This document shows positions 50,812 through 60,217 of a stretch of 64,000 bases of DNA, one piece after another. Each line of letters starts with the position of its first letter. Position 1 is the stretch's first letter. The translations under genes were made by a program, and so were the position numbers. Source of the DNA: [Clostridium] hylemonae DSM 15053 (GTDB taxonomy: Bacteria; Bacillota; Clostridia; Lachnospirales; Lachnospiraceae). The DNA lies in contig NZ_CP036524.1 of the NCBI RefSeq assembly GCF_008281175.1, positions 1,178,001-1,242,000 of the forward strand. Reading direction: 5' to 3'. The notes beneath the pieces were generated by a model that did no database searches, had not been told where the DNA came from, and was given only the letters and a program-made list of their open reading frames with translations.

Positions 50812-51201
50812 ATGGAGGAGAAGATACAGCTGGGAAGAGGGATGAAATTTCCTCCGCAGATCGATCTGACCACAGGAAGATTCGTGACAGCGGATGAAGA
50901 GCAGAGTGTGAAGGATTCGGTGTATCTGATCCTGATGACGCAGAAAGGGGAACGCCCGGTGAGACCGGAGTTTGGCAGCAGGATATTATCTTATCCGTTT
51001 ACGGACACAAACCCGACGACGCTGCACGTGCTGGAACGCCAGGTGAAGGAGACGCTGCTGACGCAGGAGCCGAGAATAGCGGACGTGGAAGTGCAGACTG
51101 AGTTCAGGTCAGAGGAAGCCTGTCTGTACATACATATTCGCTATACACTCGTTCAGACAGGGGCCGAAAACAGTCTTACGATCCCTATGGAGACGGCATA
51201 A
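50812..51201 (+). CDS. Baseplate wedge protein, gp25-like (Pvc9/Afp9)
   Basis: 129 residues with the gp25/lysozyme-like family pattern: GRGMKFPPQIDLTTGRFVTADEEQSVKDSVYLILMTQKGERPVRPEFGSRI, and a C-terminal VHIRY-like strand. It joins baseplate and sheath. The ATG at 50812 has AGGAGGAAGAGG upstream; the frame is open to 50770 but without a ribosome site. Confidence 0.93.
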   Translation: MEEKIQLGRGMKFPPQIDLTTGRFVTADEEQSVKDSVYLILMTQKGERPVRPEFGSRILSYPFTDTNPTTLHVLERQVKETLLTQEPRIADVEVQTEFRSEEACLYIHIRYTLVQTGAENSLTIPMETA

Positions 51202-51217
51202 GGAGGAGAGAAAAGCA

Positions 51218-54004
51218 ATGCTGGATGGAAGAAGAAAAAATGAGATCTGTGCGCAGATAAAGACACTTGCCTCTTCGTACACACCAGAGTGGAATTTTTC
51301 GCTTGAAAAACCTGACACAGGCTCTGTGCTGGCCGGTATATTTGCAGAACAGCTGGAAACGGCCATACAGGAGTATAATGCGCTGCCGGCCAGATATGAG
51401 GAAGAGCTGGTCCGGATGCTAGGGGTCACCCCGAAAAGACCGGAACCGGCCAGAGCCGTGATCGTCCTGGAACCGTCGGCTGGAATGCAGGAAGGGATCC
51501 AGGTGCCAAAGGGAAGCCGGTTTTATGCGGAGAGAGCGGAGCGGGACACGCCGGTGATCTTTGAATCGTCCCATGATCTGTATGTGACGGATGCCAGGAT
51601 CACAGCGGCATTTGCCATATCGGCAGATGAAAAGACAGTCGTCCCTCTCTGTACAGAAGAGGGAGTCGTCACGTATCCGATGTCTCTGTTTTGTTTTAAG
51701 CCTCATATCCCATATACGAATGAACTGCATATCCGCCATCCATGGCTGTTTCGCGGTGAGCTGTCAGAGTTTTCTGTCTGTTTTGGGAGCAAAGCGGCCG
51801 CCGGGCGTCTGATGGATGAAGATGAATTTGCTTTTTCCTTTCTTACGTCGGGGGGCAGAGTTCCTGTAAAGAAGAAACGGCAGAACGGCGCAAGTATTGA
51901 TATCTGTCAGGGGGCAGACAGTGACACGCTTGTCATTGAGCGAAAGACGGTGCGGGAGGATGAGATTTTTCTTCCGTCCGTTTATTTTACGGCAGGCCGT
52001 CAGTCTGCAGCCCTGGATTATATTTATGACGGAGAGCAGGAAATAACAGGGGATGCGGCGGCAGTTTTCGGGGAGGAACTGTCTTTATACAAAGAGTGCT
52101 ATATAGGGTTCGACAGCGGCCTTATTCAGGAAGGGACTGATATTTCGCTGGAGTTCGGACTGGAATTCAAAGTGCGCGAGGTGAGAGAGAACGCGTCAAA
52201 AGAAGAGGAACTGAAGCTGGTGAAGCGCAGGCCTGACCCGAGGCTTGAAGAGCGGACGGCAGACGTATATATACAGGAAGTGTCATTTTCCTATTACAAT
52301 GGACATGGATTTCGCAGACTTCCGGTCAGCAGGAGATGCTCAGACCTCTTTTCCGGAGCGGACAATACGGGCAGGCGCGCCATAGAATTTTCCTGTCCGG
52401 ATGACTGGACTGAGATGGAGCAGGAGGGCTGCAGAGGATATATGATACGGTTTCAGATCATGAAGGCCGACTACTGCTACCACCGGCCCGGAAGACATCA
52501 CTATCCGTATCTGACAAACATGCGGGCCGTGTATTCACAGAGAGAAAAGGAACTCTGGCCTGCACAGGCGGTGCGTGTGCAGGGAAAGAAAGAGACGGAT
52601 GTGACCGGATATATACAGAGGAGAAAGCCGTTGCCCGCTTTTTTAAAGTTCCCGTACCGGGGGGAAAGCATGCTGTTTGGTTTTGACCGGAAACCGGCAG
52701 GAGGCCCCATAAGTCTTTACTTTATCATCAGAAAGAATATAAATTTCAGCGGCATACAGGCTGTCTTTGAATATTCTTCGCCAAAAGGCTTTCAGCCGCT
52801 GAAGGTCCTGAACAACACGGAGGATCTGAAAAACTCGGGAACTGTTCTTTTTGTGCCCCCTTCCAATATGGCCGAGATGGACATTGAAGGAAAGACACGG
52901 TACTGGATCCGCCTGACCTCCAGAAGACCGGCGGATGTAAGGACAGTGCTTCCCATAGCGGAGCATATCTATATGAATGGGACAGAAGTTCTTAATATTG
53001 AGCGGAGCCAGCCGAAGGAGCAGTATGTAGAGCAGATCGCTCCGGATATGGCATTTCCTGCTCCGGCATCTCAGCTTCTGGATGTCCGTATCGAGTCGAG
53101 GGAGAGAGGGAGGCTGGTCCGGTGGAGTGAGACGGATTCTTTTGACAGCCCGGCTTCCGGTGACAGATATTATGTGGTGGACAGAAGCGGACAGAGAGTC
53201 GTGTTCGGCGACGGGCGGAGTGGGAGGATTCCGAGGAACACAGAAGGACCTGCATTTACAATGGAGATACAAAGCTGTGACGGTGCAGAGGGAAACGTCC
53301 CCGAAAATGCCATAGACAACGCGGCTTTTCCGCTGCCGAACGTGGAGCGGATATTTAATCCGCTTAAAGCGTCCGGCGGAAGCAATCTGGAAGAGCCGGA
53401 CAGTGTGAAACGGCGGGGAAGAGTGCTGATGGGAACCGGAGGCCGGCTCGTATCCGAGCAGGATTATGTAAATGCGGCAAAAGCATATTCCAATCTGGTA
53501 GCGAATGCATGGTGTAAGGTAGAGGGGCGCCGCATCACGCTGGCAGTCCTCATGCAGGACTACGAGTCGGGCCCCCACTCCTTCCGGCAGATAAAAGACA
53601 GTCTTGCAGGCTGTCTGCTTACGATGGCGCCTGCGTCCGTGAGGAAAAAGGATCTGATCATAAAAGAACCGGTGTTTGTGAACGTGTCTGTCGAACTGTG
53701 GATCCGGGTGGAAGAATGGAAACGGGCGCTGGAGGAGCGGGGCAGGATACTGGAGGGGCTGTACCGCCTTTTCCGCCCGGTGAGACGCAATGGCCGCACG
53801 GAGCCGGGAACCGGTTATATGCCGAGGGAATCCCAGATTCTCATGGCAGTGCGTTCCTTTTCACCCGACGCGAGAATTGAGCATTCTAATATTACCGTGT
53901 CGTATGCGGATGAAAAGGGGAGGCACAGGACAGAACTTGGACAGCTTAAACAGACACCGTTCATGGTGTGTGTAAACGGGACTCATGAGGTGCATGTATG
54001 TTAG
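51218..54004 (+). CDS. Large baseplate protein, gpJ-like (Pvc11/Afp11)
   Basis: 928 residues. Baseplate J-type features are an N-terminal region with DTGSVLAGIFAEQLETAIQEYNALPARYEEELVRMLGVTP, long beta-rich middle domains, and a C-terminal core with GDGRSGRIPRNTEGP, GGSNLEEPDSVKRRGRVLMGTGGRLVSEQDYVNAAKAY. It forms the wedge body around the spike with the next protein. Size is close to Pvc11. GGAGGAGAG precedes the ATG; it overlaps the next gene by seven bases. Confidence 0.9.
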   Translation: MLDGRRKNEICAQIKTLASSYTPEWNFSLEKPDTGSVLAGIFAEQLETAIQEYNALPARYEEELVRMLGVTPKRPEPARAVIVLEPSAGMQEGIQVPKGSRFYAERAERDTPVIFESSHDLYVTDARITAAFAISADEKTVVPLCTEEGVVTYPMSLFCFKPHIPYTNELHIRHPWLFRGELSEFSVCFGSKAAAGRLMDEDEFAFSFLTSGGRVPVKKKRQNGASIDICQGADSDTLVIERKTVREDEIFLPSVYFTAGRQSAALDYIYDGEQEITGDAAAVFGEELSLYKECYIGFDSGLIQEGTDISLEFGLEFKVREVRENASKEEELKLVKRRPDPRLEERTADVYIQEVSFSYYNGHGFRRLPVSRRCSDLFSGADNTGRRAIEFSCPDDWTEMEQEGCRGYMIRFQIMKADYCYHRPGRHHYPYLTNMRAVYSQREKELWPAQAVRVQGKKETDVTGYIQRRKPLPAFLKFPYRGESMLFGFDRKPAGGPISLYFIIRKNINFSGIQAVFEYSSPKGFQPLKVLNNTEDLKNSGTVLFVPPSNMAEMDIEGKTRYWIRLTSRRPADVRTVLPIAEHIYMNGTEVLNIERSQPKEQYVEQIAPDMAFPAPASQLLDVRIESRERGRLVRWSETDSFDSPASGDRYYVVDRSGQRVVFGDGRSGRIPRNTEGPAFTMEIQSCDGAEGNVPENAIDNAAFPLPNVERIFNPLKASGGSNLEEPDSVKRRGRVLMGTGGRLVSEQDYVNAAKAYSNLVANAWCKVEGRRITLAVLMQDYESGPHSFRQIKDSLAGCLLTMAPASVRKKDLIIKEPVFVNVSVELWIRVEEWKRALEERGRILEGLYRLFRPVRRNGRTEPGTGYMPRESQILMAVRSFSPDARIEHSNITVSYADEKGRHRTELGQLKQTPFMVCVNGTHEVHVC

Positions 54005-56115
54005 AAGAATTGGAACAAGTGGTCGAAGAGGCCATGGCCTGGGCAGGCATCTGCTCGCAGGAGTGGACGAATATGAATCCCTCGGATCCGGGGGTCACTA
54101 TACTGGAGAATCTGTCGGCGCTCCATCTCGTACAGAAGGAGGCGGCAGGACAGGTGACCGATGAAGCAAGGCTCGCGATCCTGAGGCTTGCCGGATTTAC
54201 ACGGCAGGAGGCGGAAAATGCCCGGCTTCTGGTGGCGCCGGCAGAGCCGCAGGAACCTGCGTCGTTTCCGAAACATCAGAAGTTCTATGTGAACGACGTC
54301 TGTTTTGAGACCGAGGAGGCGGTGCAGGAGCTTCAGGGACGTCTTCTCGGAGTATATGTAAAGGAACAGGACAAATACAGGGAACTGAGGGAACTGAAGG
54401 AGGGGGTGCCCCTGAATGCCCGGCCTTTTGGCAGCCGCCCGGAGGCGGGCGACGCAGTATATTTCCTCTTTCAAAACCTTCCCGTGTCCGGGGACACAAA
54501 GCTGCGGCTGTATATACAGGTAAAGAAGTCCGTAAGGAGGAATCCGTTTTCCGAAGAGGAACCGGTAGAATTTGCCAGGATGCAGTGGAGCTGTCTTGGA
54601 AGCTCCGGCTTTGAAGACATTCTTTTTCAGGACGACACGCACGGATTCCTGCAGAGCGGAGAGATCGGCCTCTGTCTGGATACCGTACAGCCGGTAAAAA
54701 CGCGGGTGGGCGCGAAGGAAGGATATATGCTCTGCTGCCGTATCGCGGAGGCTGATTACGACAGAGCGCCGGAGATCGCCGCTGTGTACGGACCGTTGTT
54801 TCCGCTCATACAGAGGGATACATGGTCTTTTTCGGCTCAGTTTGACGGGGGCGGGGATATCAGATTGTATCCTGTTTTTCCGGAGGAAATGTTTCTTATG
54901 GTATATGTGAGGGAGCCGGGAAGCGCCCATTACGTCATCTACGGAGAGGCGCCGGGACGGGAAGAGGAAATATGCGGCGCCAAGGATCGCGCGGGCGGGG
55001 CTGGTAATGCGGCGCATGGTAGATATTATGTCAGGACAAAAGGGCAGGGTGGGGAGATCCATATCCGGTTTCAGGAGGAGGTCTTTGGATACGGACCTGC
55101 GAAGGAGCCGGGGGCAGTGACCGTCGTCTGCTGCAACCGGCATATGATGCTGCACCGGGAGCTTGGCATACTGGCAGGATATGACGATCAGTATGTGGAC
55201 TGTCCTCCGGGCGGGGAGGCAGATGAAAAGGCGGTCTGCCTCGGAGTGAGACGCAGGGACGGCGCATCCGGCGAAGCATACCGCTTTTTTCCGCCCGGTA
55301 TCCAAAGGGAAGACAGTATATATTACATTTACGACGAGGACAGAAGACAGATCTGTATCCGTGATGCAGGGCCGTACAGAGGGTGCGAAGCATTTCTGTC
55401 GGACTATGCGGTGTCTGTGTGGGAGGCTGGAAATATACGTTTCGGCAATATGCTCGTATCCGTCGGCGGAAATGATAATATATGCGTGAAAAACCCGGTA
55501 AAAGGGACAGAAGGACGGCGGAAAGAATCTTTACACGATGTGAGAAAACGCTTTCTGAAAGATATGAAAACTCCGGTCACGGCGGTGACGGAAGAAGACT
55601 ACGAGCTGCTTGCGATGCAGGTGCCGGGCTTATGTATCCGTAAGGCCCGCGCCTATTATGAGGAGCAGAAGGAGCGTATATGTGTGGTCGTCATGCCGCG
55701 GACAGAAGTATCATTTCCCGCCCTGTCTTCCCTTTACAGAAGACATATTTATAATTATCTGGATAAACGAAGGCTGATCACCGACAAGGTGACCGTAAAG
55801 GAGCCGGCCTATACCCCGGTGAGCGTATATGTGACAGTATCTGTGAGAGACCGGGAAAGCTGGAATGTGAAACGGGTCAGACAGGAAATAGCAGAAGAGC
55901 TGGATGACAGGAGAAACAGGAGAAAGATAGGGCAGAACATTTCATTCGACCGCCTTTCCTCCAGAATACGCTCGTGCCCGGGTGCAGGGCATATACTGGA
56001 ACTCAAGGTCGTTCCCGCGGGCGTGCCGGGCAGGCTTATCCGGTCCGGCGCGGACATCCCCATACCGCCGGACGCCGCGTGTTATCCGGGGGAGATCATA
56101 ATACGTGAGGAGTAA
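53998..56115 (+). CDS. Putative baseplate assembly protein (Pvc12/Afp12-like)
   Basis: 705 residues. The N terminus (WAGICSQEWTNMNPSDPGVTILENLSALHLVQKEAAG) and the C-terminal half (ESLHDVRKRFLKDMKTPVTAVTEEDYELLAMQVPGLCIRKARAYYEE, YLDKRRLITDKVTVKEPAYTPVSVYVTVSV) match the putative baseplate assembly family paired with baseplate J in CIS loci. It is coupled to the preceding baseplate gene by overlap and precedes the tail-I gene by six bases. Confidence 0.88.
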   Translation: MLEELEQVVEEAMAWAGICSQEWTNMNPSDPGVTILENLSALHLVQKEAAGQVTDEARLAILRLAGFTRQEAENARLLVAPAEPQEPASFPKHQKFYVNDVCFETEEAVQELQGRLLGVYVKEQDKYRELRELKEGVPLNARPFGSRPEAGDAVYFLFQNLPVSGDTKLRLYIQVKKSVRRNPFSEEEPVEFARMQWSCLGSSGFEDILFQDDTHGFLQSGEIGLCLDTVQPVKTRVGAKEGYMLCCRIAEADYDRAPEIAAVYGPLFPLIQRDTWSFSAQFDGGGDIRLYPVFPEEMFLMVYVREPGSAHYVIYGEAPGREEEICGAKDRAGGAGNAAHGRYYVRTKGQGGEIHIRFQEEVFGYGPAKEPGAVTVVCCNRHMMLHRELGILAGYDDQYVDCPPGGEADEKAVCLGVRRRDGASGEAYRFFPPGIQREDSIYYIYDEDRRQICIRDAGPYRGCEAFLSDYAVSVWEAGNIRFGNMLVSVGGNDNICVKNPVKGTEGRRKESLHDVRKRFLKDMKTPVTAVTEEDYELLAMQVPGLCIRKARAYYEEQKERICVVVMPRTEVSFPALSSLYRRHIYNYLDKRRLITDKVTVKEPAYTPVSVYVTVSVRDRESWNVKRVRQEIAEELDDRRNRRKIGQNISFDRLSSRIRSCPGAGHILELKVVPAGVPGRLIRSGADIPIPPDAACYPGEIIIREE

Positions 56116-56121
56116 CGGAGC

Positions 56122-57072
56122 ATGAAGAGATATTCCATAGACGGCAGATTTACAGCGGATGCAGGCAGGGAAGCAAAACGTATATTCCTGCCGGTGACAG
56201 ACAGTATGGAAAAGAATACAGTATGGGGACGTCTGCATGTCAAAATGCAGCTGCCGGCGAAAGGGCTGTGCCACGTTTATGTAATGGCCGGCAACGAAAA
56301 GGATGACATAGAACGTCTGCTGAATGACAGGGCGGAACCGGAAGAGAAGAAGGCGGAACTGTTTGATGCATATGGCAGAAAAGCAGGAACAAACAGCGAA
56401 AATATGCTGTTGTACGAAGTACAGGGCCGTTTTCTGTGGATCTATATAGAGATACTCTGTTCCGGGAGCGGCGCGGTATACGATATATTCCTTGAGAATC
56501 CGGGTGATGAATTTATGCAGATGTTTCCGGAGGTATATCGGGAACCGGGCGGATTTTTTCAGCGCTATCTGTCTGTGCTGTCCACCTTATACCGTGATAT
56601 GCAGCGGAAAATAGACGGAAGCGCCGGTCTGCTGGACGAAGCGTCTGCGGACCGGGACCTTGTCCGTCTCTATATGCGGTGGATGGGGTTCGACGGAGCG
56701 CGCCTCGGGCTTACGGAGAAGGAAGAAAGAGCCCTGCTTGGGAACTTGTACTGGCTGAACCGGAGAAAGGGGACAAAGGCGGCAATACTGAAGCTGTGCG
56801 CTATATTTATGGAAGAAGAGCCGATGATACTGCTTATGGAGGACAGAGAACTGTATCTTGCATTCAGAGAGGCAGTGCCGGAAAAAGCGAAAAAACTGTC
56901 AAATATACTAAGGTGGTTTCTCCCGGCCGGCATCCGCGTCCGTATCATATGCGGCCAGGAGCCGGCCCGCTGCGGCGGGCACTTCTTCCTGGATATCAAC
57001 AGCAGCATAGACACCCTCCCCGCCGGCGCACTGGACACTGCCCGGCAGTGCGGCCGCAGCATCATAATATAG
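56122..57072 (+). CDS. Phage tail protein I-like baseplate component
   Basis: 316 residues. The N-terminal half is beta-rich (LHVKMQLPAKGLCHVYVMAG, GRFLWIYIEILCSG). The second half has the P2 gpI / TIGR02242 pattern: MQMFPEVYREPGGFFQRYLSVLSTLYRDMQRKID, YMRWMGFDGARLGLTEKEERALLGNLYWLNRRKGTKAAILKLC, LRWFLPAGIRVRII. It normally caps the wedge and anchors fibres. No fibre gene follows; instead there is a C-rich repeat region of about 220 bases. Confidence 0.85.
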   Translation: MKRYSIDGRFTADAGREAKRIFLPVTDSMEKNTVWGRLHVKMQLPAKGLCHVYVMAGNEKDDIERLLNDRAEPEEKKAELFDAYGRKAGTNSENMLLYEVQGRFLWIYIEILCSGSGAVYDIFLENPGDEFMQMFPEVYREPGGFFQRYLSVLSTLYRDMQRKIDGSAGLLDEASADRDLVRLYMRWMGFDGARLGLTEKEERALLGNLYWLNRRKGTKAAILKLCAIFMEEEPMILLMEDRELYLAFREAVPEKAKKLSNILRWFLPAGIRVRIICGQEPARCGGHFFLDINSSIDTLPAGALDTARQCGRSIII

Positions 57073-57084
57073 CCCCAGCCGCTT

Positions 57085-57244
57085 CCTGCCGCCCAGACAG
57101 GGGAGCTGCCCCCGCACCTGCCACACCTGCCGCCCAGTCGGTAGGGTCTGCCTTTGCACCCACCACACCTGCCGCCCAGCCAAGGGGTCTGACCCCACAT
57201 CCACAACCAACCCCATCCACATACTACAAGGGGTCTGACCCCAC
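57085..57244. repeat. C-rich repeat patch with GGGGTCTGACCCC palindromes inside the CIS operon
   Basis: The 219-base gap between the tail-I and cap genes is C-rich and repetitive. CACACCTGCCGCCCAG occurs at 57122-57137 and 57164-57179, with a shorter copy CCTGCCGCCCAG at 57085-57096. An 18-bp direct repeat, CAAGGGGTCTGACCCCAC, occurs at 57181-57198 and 57227-57244. The palindromic core is the one seen between uvrB and uvrA. No gene is apparent here. The base composition differs sharply from the neighbouring coding DNA. Confidence 0.8.
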
Positions 57245-57291
57245 CCACCCGGCCACCTAAATCCTCACATACGAAAGGAATCCCCCTCAAT

Positions 57292-57858
57292 ATGACATAC
57301 ACAGCAATCGCAAAAGTCAGCGAGACTATAATGAATAACTTAAAGGAGCAGCTCGTCCCGGAGCTCGTCCGCTTCCCAGGGCAGATCGCGCTGTGCGCCC
57401 CGAACGAGAGGGAAAATGCCAGCCTCGGCATTTTTCTCTACGATATACAGGAGAGCGAATACCTCCGCCCGCAGACGATGATGAACGTCTCTGAAAGGCA
57501 GCAGAAATATCCGCCTATATACATCACGCTATTTTATATGATCACGGCGTATTCAGAAGGAGATGTCCGGTTCCGGTCCGTACAGGAAGAACGGATCCTC
57601 GGCAGAGTGATACAATATTTTCACGACTGTCCGTTCGTGCTTCCGCAGGAGAGCCAGACACGGATCGAGCTTCAGCGGATTTCCACGGAAGATAAGCTCA
57701 AGCTCTGGTCTTTTCCGGACGAGCCGTACAGGCTTTCGCTATATTACAAAGTGTCTCCCGTCCCGATCGAGTCCGCGGTGACAAAAGATGTGGTCAGGGT
57801 CAGGGAGCGCAAGGTAAACATGGAACGGATGGAGCGGCAGGATAACAACGGGAGATAG
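57292..57858 (+). CDS. Tail terminator/cap protein, DUF4255 (Pvc16/Afp16-like)
   Basis: 188 residues. The DUF4255/Pvc16_N pattern is clear: IAKVSETIMNNLKEQLVPEL, ENASLGIFLYDIQESEYLRPQTM, YPPIYITLFYMITAYSEGDVRFRSVQEERILGRVIQYFHDCPFVL. Pvc16 caps the top of tube and sheath and ends polymerisation. The ribosome site (GAAAGGA) lies just past the repeat patch. The ATPase gene follows after seven bases. Confidence 0.92.
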   Translation: MTYTAIAKVSETIMNNLKEQLVPELVRFPGQIALCAPNERENASLGIFLYDIQESEYLRPQTMMNVSERQQKYPPIYITLFYMITAYSEGDVRFRSVQEERILGRVIQYFHDCPFVLPQESQTRIELQRISTEDKLKLWSFPDEPYRLSLYYKVSPVPIESAVTKDVVRVRERKVNMERMERQDNNGR

Positions 57859-57865
57859 AAGAAAA

Positions 57866-59404
57866 ATGGAAGATACAAGGTATGTGATCGAAGAAAAGCT
57901 GAAATATATACTCTGGACAGCAGAGACAAAGGAAAGCGCGCGTCCGGATGAGCCGGCCGTCTATCAGGAACAGGAAGACCAGATCTTCCGCCTGGAAGAA
58001 CTGCGCACGGCCGGATCGCCAAGAATCGTGACAGTCCGGGGAAAGCAGGGCTGCGGCCGCAGGACACTCATTAGAAAGGTGGCGTCGCGCAGAAGGACGC
58101 AGCTTGTTTTTGCAGATATAGAGGCGTTATATCAGTGCTGTCTGGAGAACGGGAGTGCTGTATTTGATGTTCTCTCCGGTTTGATCGGGGGGATGAAAGC
58201 TATGTTCTGTCTCATCGCCGGCAGAGAGGAAAGTGATGAGGAACGGTGGAGTGAGCTTCTGTACGGTCTCGTCAGAGAAGGAATATCATGTTATGTACTG
58301 ACGGACCGGGATATTGCATTGCCCCGGGAGGGGCGCTATGAGCAGGCTGAAATAAGGCTTCTGCCACCGGACATCTCCCAGAGAGTGATGCTGTGGAATT
58401 ATTTTCTCGGCAGATCCAGGGTGTCCGGGGAGGTAAATGCGGCGTTTCTGGCCGGAAGATATACATTGAACGCAGGCGCCGTCGAACGGGTCGTACAGTC
58501 GGCAGGGCTATACCGGGACGCAGAAGGACGGGCGCTCACCGCGGAAAAGGACATCATAAAAGCGGTGGAAATGTACCAGAATGACAATTTCAGTGAGTTT
58601 GCCGTCCGGGTTCCGTCGGCGTTTACGTGGGAAGACCTTATTGTATCTGAGGAAACGCAGATGCGTCTTGCAGAGCTGTGCGGGCAGGTTAAATACAGAA
58701 GTCTCGTAGGCAGCCAGTGGGGATTTTACGATGGAAAACCGTATGGCAGAGGCGTCAGCGCCCTGTTTTTCGGACCATCGGGCACGGGTAAGACGATGGC
58801 AGCGCAGATCGTCGCCGGAGAACTCGGACTTGCGCTGTACCGGGTGGATATGTCACAGATGATGAGCAAATATATCGGAGAGACGCAGAAAAATATAAGC
58901 AGTCTGTTTGACCGGGCAAAGGAAATGAATATTGTGCTGCTCTTTGACGAGGCGGACGCTTTTTTTACAAAGCGGACCGGTGTGAAAGACTCCCATGACA
59001 GACATTCCAACGGGGAAGTGGCCCATCTGCTTCAGCGGATGGAAGAGTACGAAGGCATCTCCATACTGACGACAAATTTAAAGGACAATATGGACGAGGC
59101 CTTCAGACGGAGGATCAAGATGATGATAGAGTTCCAGCTGCCCGATGAAGCCGCGCGACGCAAATTGTGGGAGAAGGCGCTGCCGCCGAAGGCTCCTGTG
59201 GAGGCGGATGTGGACCTGGACTTCTATGCCAGGCAGTTCGAGCTCTCGGGAAGCGAGATCAAGGAGACGATGCTTAATGCCGCGTTTCTGGCCGCGCCGG
59301 AAGGCGGCAAGATAGCGGACCGGCATGTGAAGGCAGCGGTAAAGCAATGCTACCTCAAGTATGGGAAACTGATGCTTCCGGAGGAATTGGAAGGAAAGCT
59401 GTAG
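57866..59404 (+). CDS. CIS-associated AAA+ ATPase (Pvc15/Afp15-like)
   Basis: 512 residues. The AAA+ core has Walker A GPSGTGKT (303-310), Walker B with Asp361-Glu362 (LLFDEAD), and a sensor/Arg-finger region (TTNLKDNMDEAFRRRIKMMIEF). The N-terminal ~230 residues resemble a degenerate second NTPase unit (GKQGCGRRTLIRKVASR). Pvc15/Afp15 are thought to act in cargo loading or particle assembly in the cytoplasm; this ATPase is a marker that separates Pvc/Afp-type systems from R-type pyocins and phages. Confidence 0.93.
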   Translation: MEDTRYVIEEKLKYILWTAETKESARPDEPAVYQEQEDQIFRLEELRTAGSPRIVTVRGKQGCGRRTLIRKVASRRRTQLVFADIEALYQCCLENGSAVFDVLSGLIGGMKAMFCLIAGREESDEERWSELLYGLVREGISCYVLTDRDIALPREGRYEQAEIRLLPPDISQRVMLWNYFLGRSRVSGEVNAAFLAGRYTLNAGAVERVVQSAGLYRDAEGRALTAEKDIIKAVEMYQNDNFSEFAVRVPSAFTWEDLIVSEETQMRLAELCGQVKYRSLVGSQWGFYDGKPYGRGVSALFFGPSGTGKTMAAQIVAGELGLALYRVDMSQMMSKYIGETQKNISSLFDRAKEMNIVLLFDEADAFFTKRTGVKDSHDRHSNGEVAHLLQRMEEYEGISILTTNLKDNMDEAFRRRIKMMIEFQLPDEAARRKLWEKALPPKAPVEADVDLDFYARQFELSGSEIKETMLNAAFLAAPEGGKIADRHVKAAVKQCYLKYGKLMLPEELEGKL

Positions 59405-59419
59405 AAAGGAGGGGATACC

Positions 59420-59809
59420 ATGGCGCAGGCTACTGTTGACGGCGCGGTGCTCACGTGCAGTTTCGGCACCGTGCCGTGCACGCTTCGTGTGACTTCGCAG
59501 CAGTCCTGTCTTGCGTGCGGCAGACCGGCGGCAACGATACAGGACATGGCGGGCAAAACGAATATATCCGGGTTTGGCATGTGTACCTCACTTGCAAATC
59601 CCCAGGTGGCGGCAGCCACAGCGGCCGCTCTCGGCGTTCTGACGCCGCAGCCGTGCAACTGTATGACAGCGGCGCCGTGGATAAATCCGGGAAAAGCACC
59701 GCTCGTAAAGAAGGTTCCGGGCCTTCGCAGTGACGCAAAGCTCATGTGCTTGAACGGGATGGGAGTGATCTCGATTACAGCGCCCGGGCAGTTTAAGGTG
59801 AATGTGTAG
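59420..59809 (+). CDS. DUF4280 PAAR-like spike-tip protein
   Basis: 129 residues: an N-terminal AQATVDGAVLTCSFGTVPCTLRV, conserved cysteines (CSFG, CLACG, CTS, CNC, CLNG) and a GMGVISITAPGQFKV end. DUF4280 proteins are PAAR-like, and are found sharpening the spike tip of CIS and clostridial T6SS-like particles. The cysteine set could coordinate a metal ion. GAAAGGAGG precedes the ATG. It lies between the ATPase and the DUF4157 gene. Confidence 0.9.
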   Translation: MAQATVDGAVLTCSFGTVPCTLRVTSQQSCLACGRPAATIQDMAGKTNISGFGMCTSLANPQVAAATAAALGVLTPQPCNCMTAAPWINPGKAPLVKKVPGLRSDAKLMCLNGMGVISITAPGQFKVNV

Positions 59810-59846
59810 GTTACGCCGGCTCAGGACGGCAGAAAGGAAGTGTCGT

Positions 59847-60173
59847 ATGTACGAGTACGAAGAAAAAAGAAAAACGCCTGTCAACAGAACCGGGATCCCG
59901 GACCACGTGAAAGCAAAGTTTGAGAACCGTTCCGGGTATTCCTTTGACGACGTTAAAGTACATTACAATTCCGAGCGGCCTGCACAGTTTCAGGCGCTCG
60001 CGTATACGCAGGGACAGAATGTGTACATAGGACCCGGACAGGAGCGGCATCTCGGGCATGAGCTGGGACATGTCGTGCAGCAGATGGAAGGCAGAGTCAG
60101 GCCTACGATGCAGGTGAACGGGGAGGCGGTGAACGATGACCCGGGACTTGAGCGGGAGGCGGACGGCTGGTAG
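59847..60173 (+). CDS. Stand-alone DUF4157 (HExxH) protein, CIS effector-type domain
   Basis: 108 residues, nearly all DUF4157: IPDHVKAKFENRSGYSFDDVKVHYNS, ALAYTQGQNVYIGPGQ, the zinc motif HELGH in LGHELGHVVQQ, and LEREAD, which would give the third ligand. In CIS loci this domain usually heads large secreted effectors. Here the protein ends right after the domain (EREADGW), so it is either a separate helper or a remnant whose toxin part is lost or separately encoded. AGAAAGGAAG precedes the ATG at 59847. Confidence 0.88.
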   Translation: MYEYEEKRKTPVNRTGIPDHVKAKFENRSGYSFDDVKVHYNSERPAQFQALAYTQGQNVYIGPGQERHLGHELGHVVQQMEGRVRPTMQVNGEAVNDDPGLEREADGW

Positions 60174-60217
60174 AAGCGGGAGGGGATCAGATAGGTATAC
60201 GTATGGGAGGCAGGCAG

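Noticed and set aside
56679-57260. Overlapping forward frame with a Pro/Ala-rich end
   Set aside because: Mostly lies over the tail-I gene in another frame; no ribosome site. Only its end in the repeat patch is of interest and is noted as a finding.
59802-59846. Longer start for the DUF4157 protein
   Set aside because: The extra 15 codons overlap the previous gene's stop and lack a ribosome site; ATG at 59847 has AGAAAGGAAG at proper distance.
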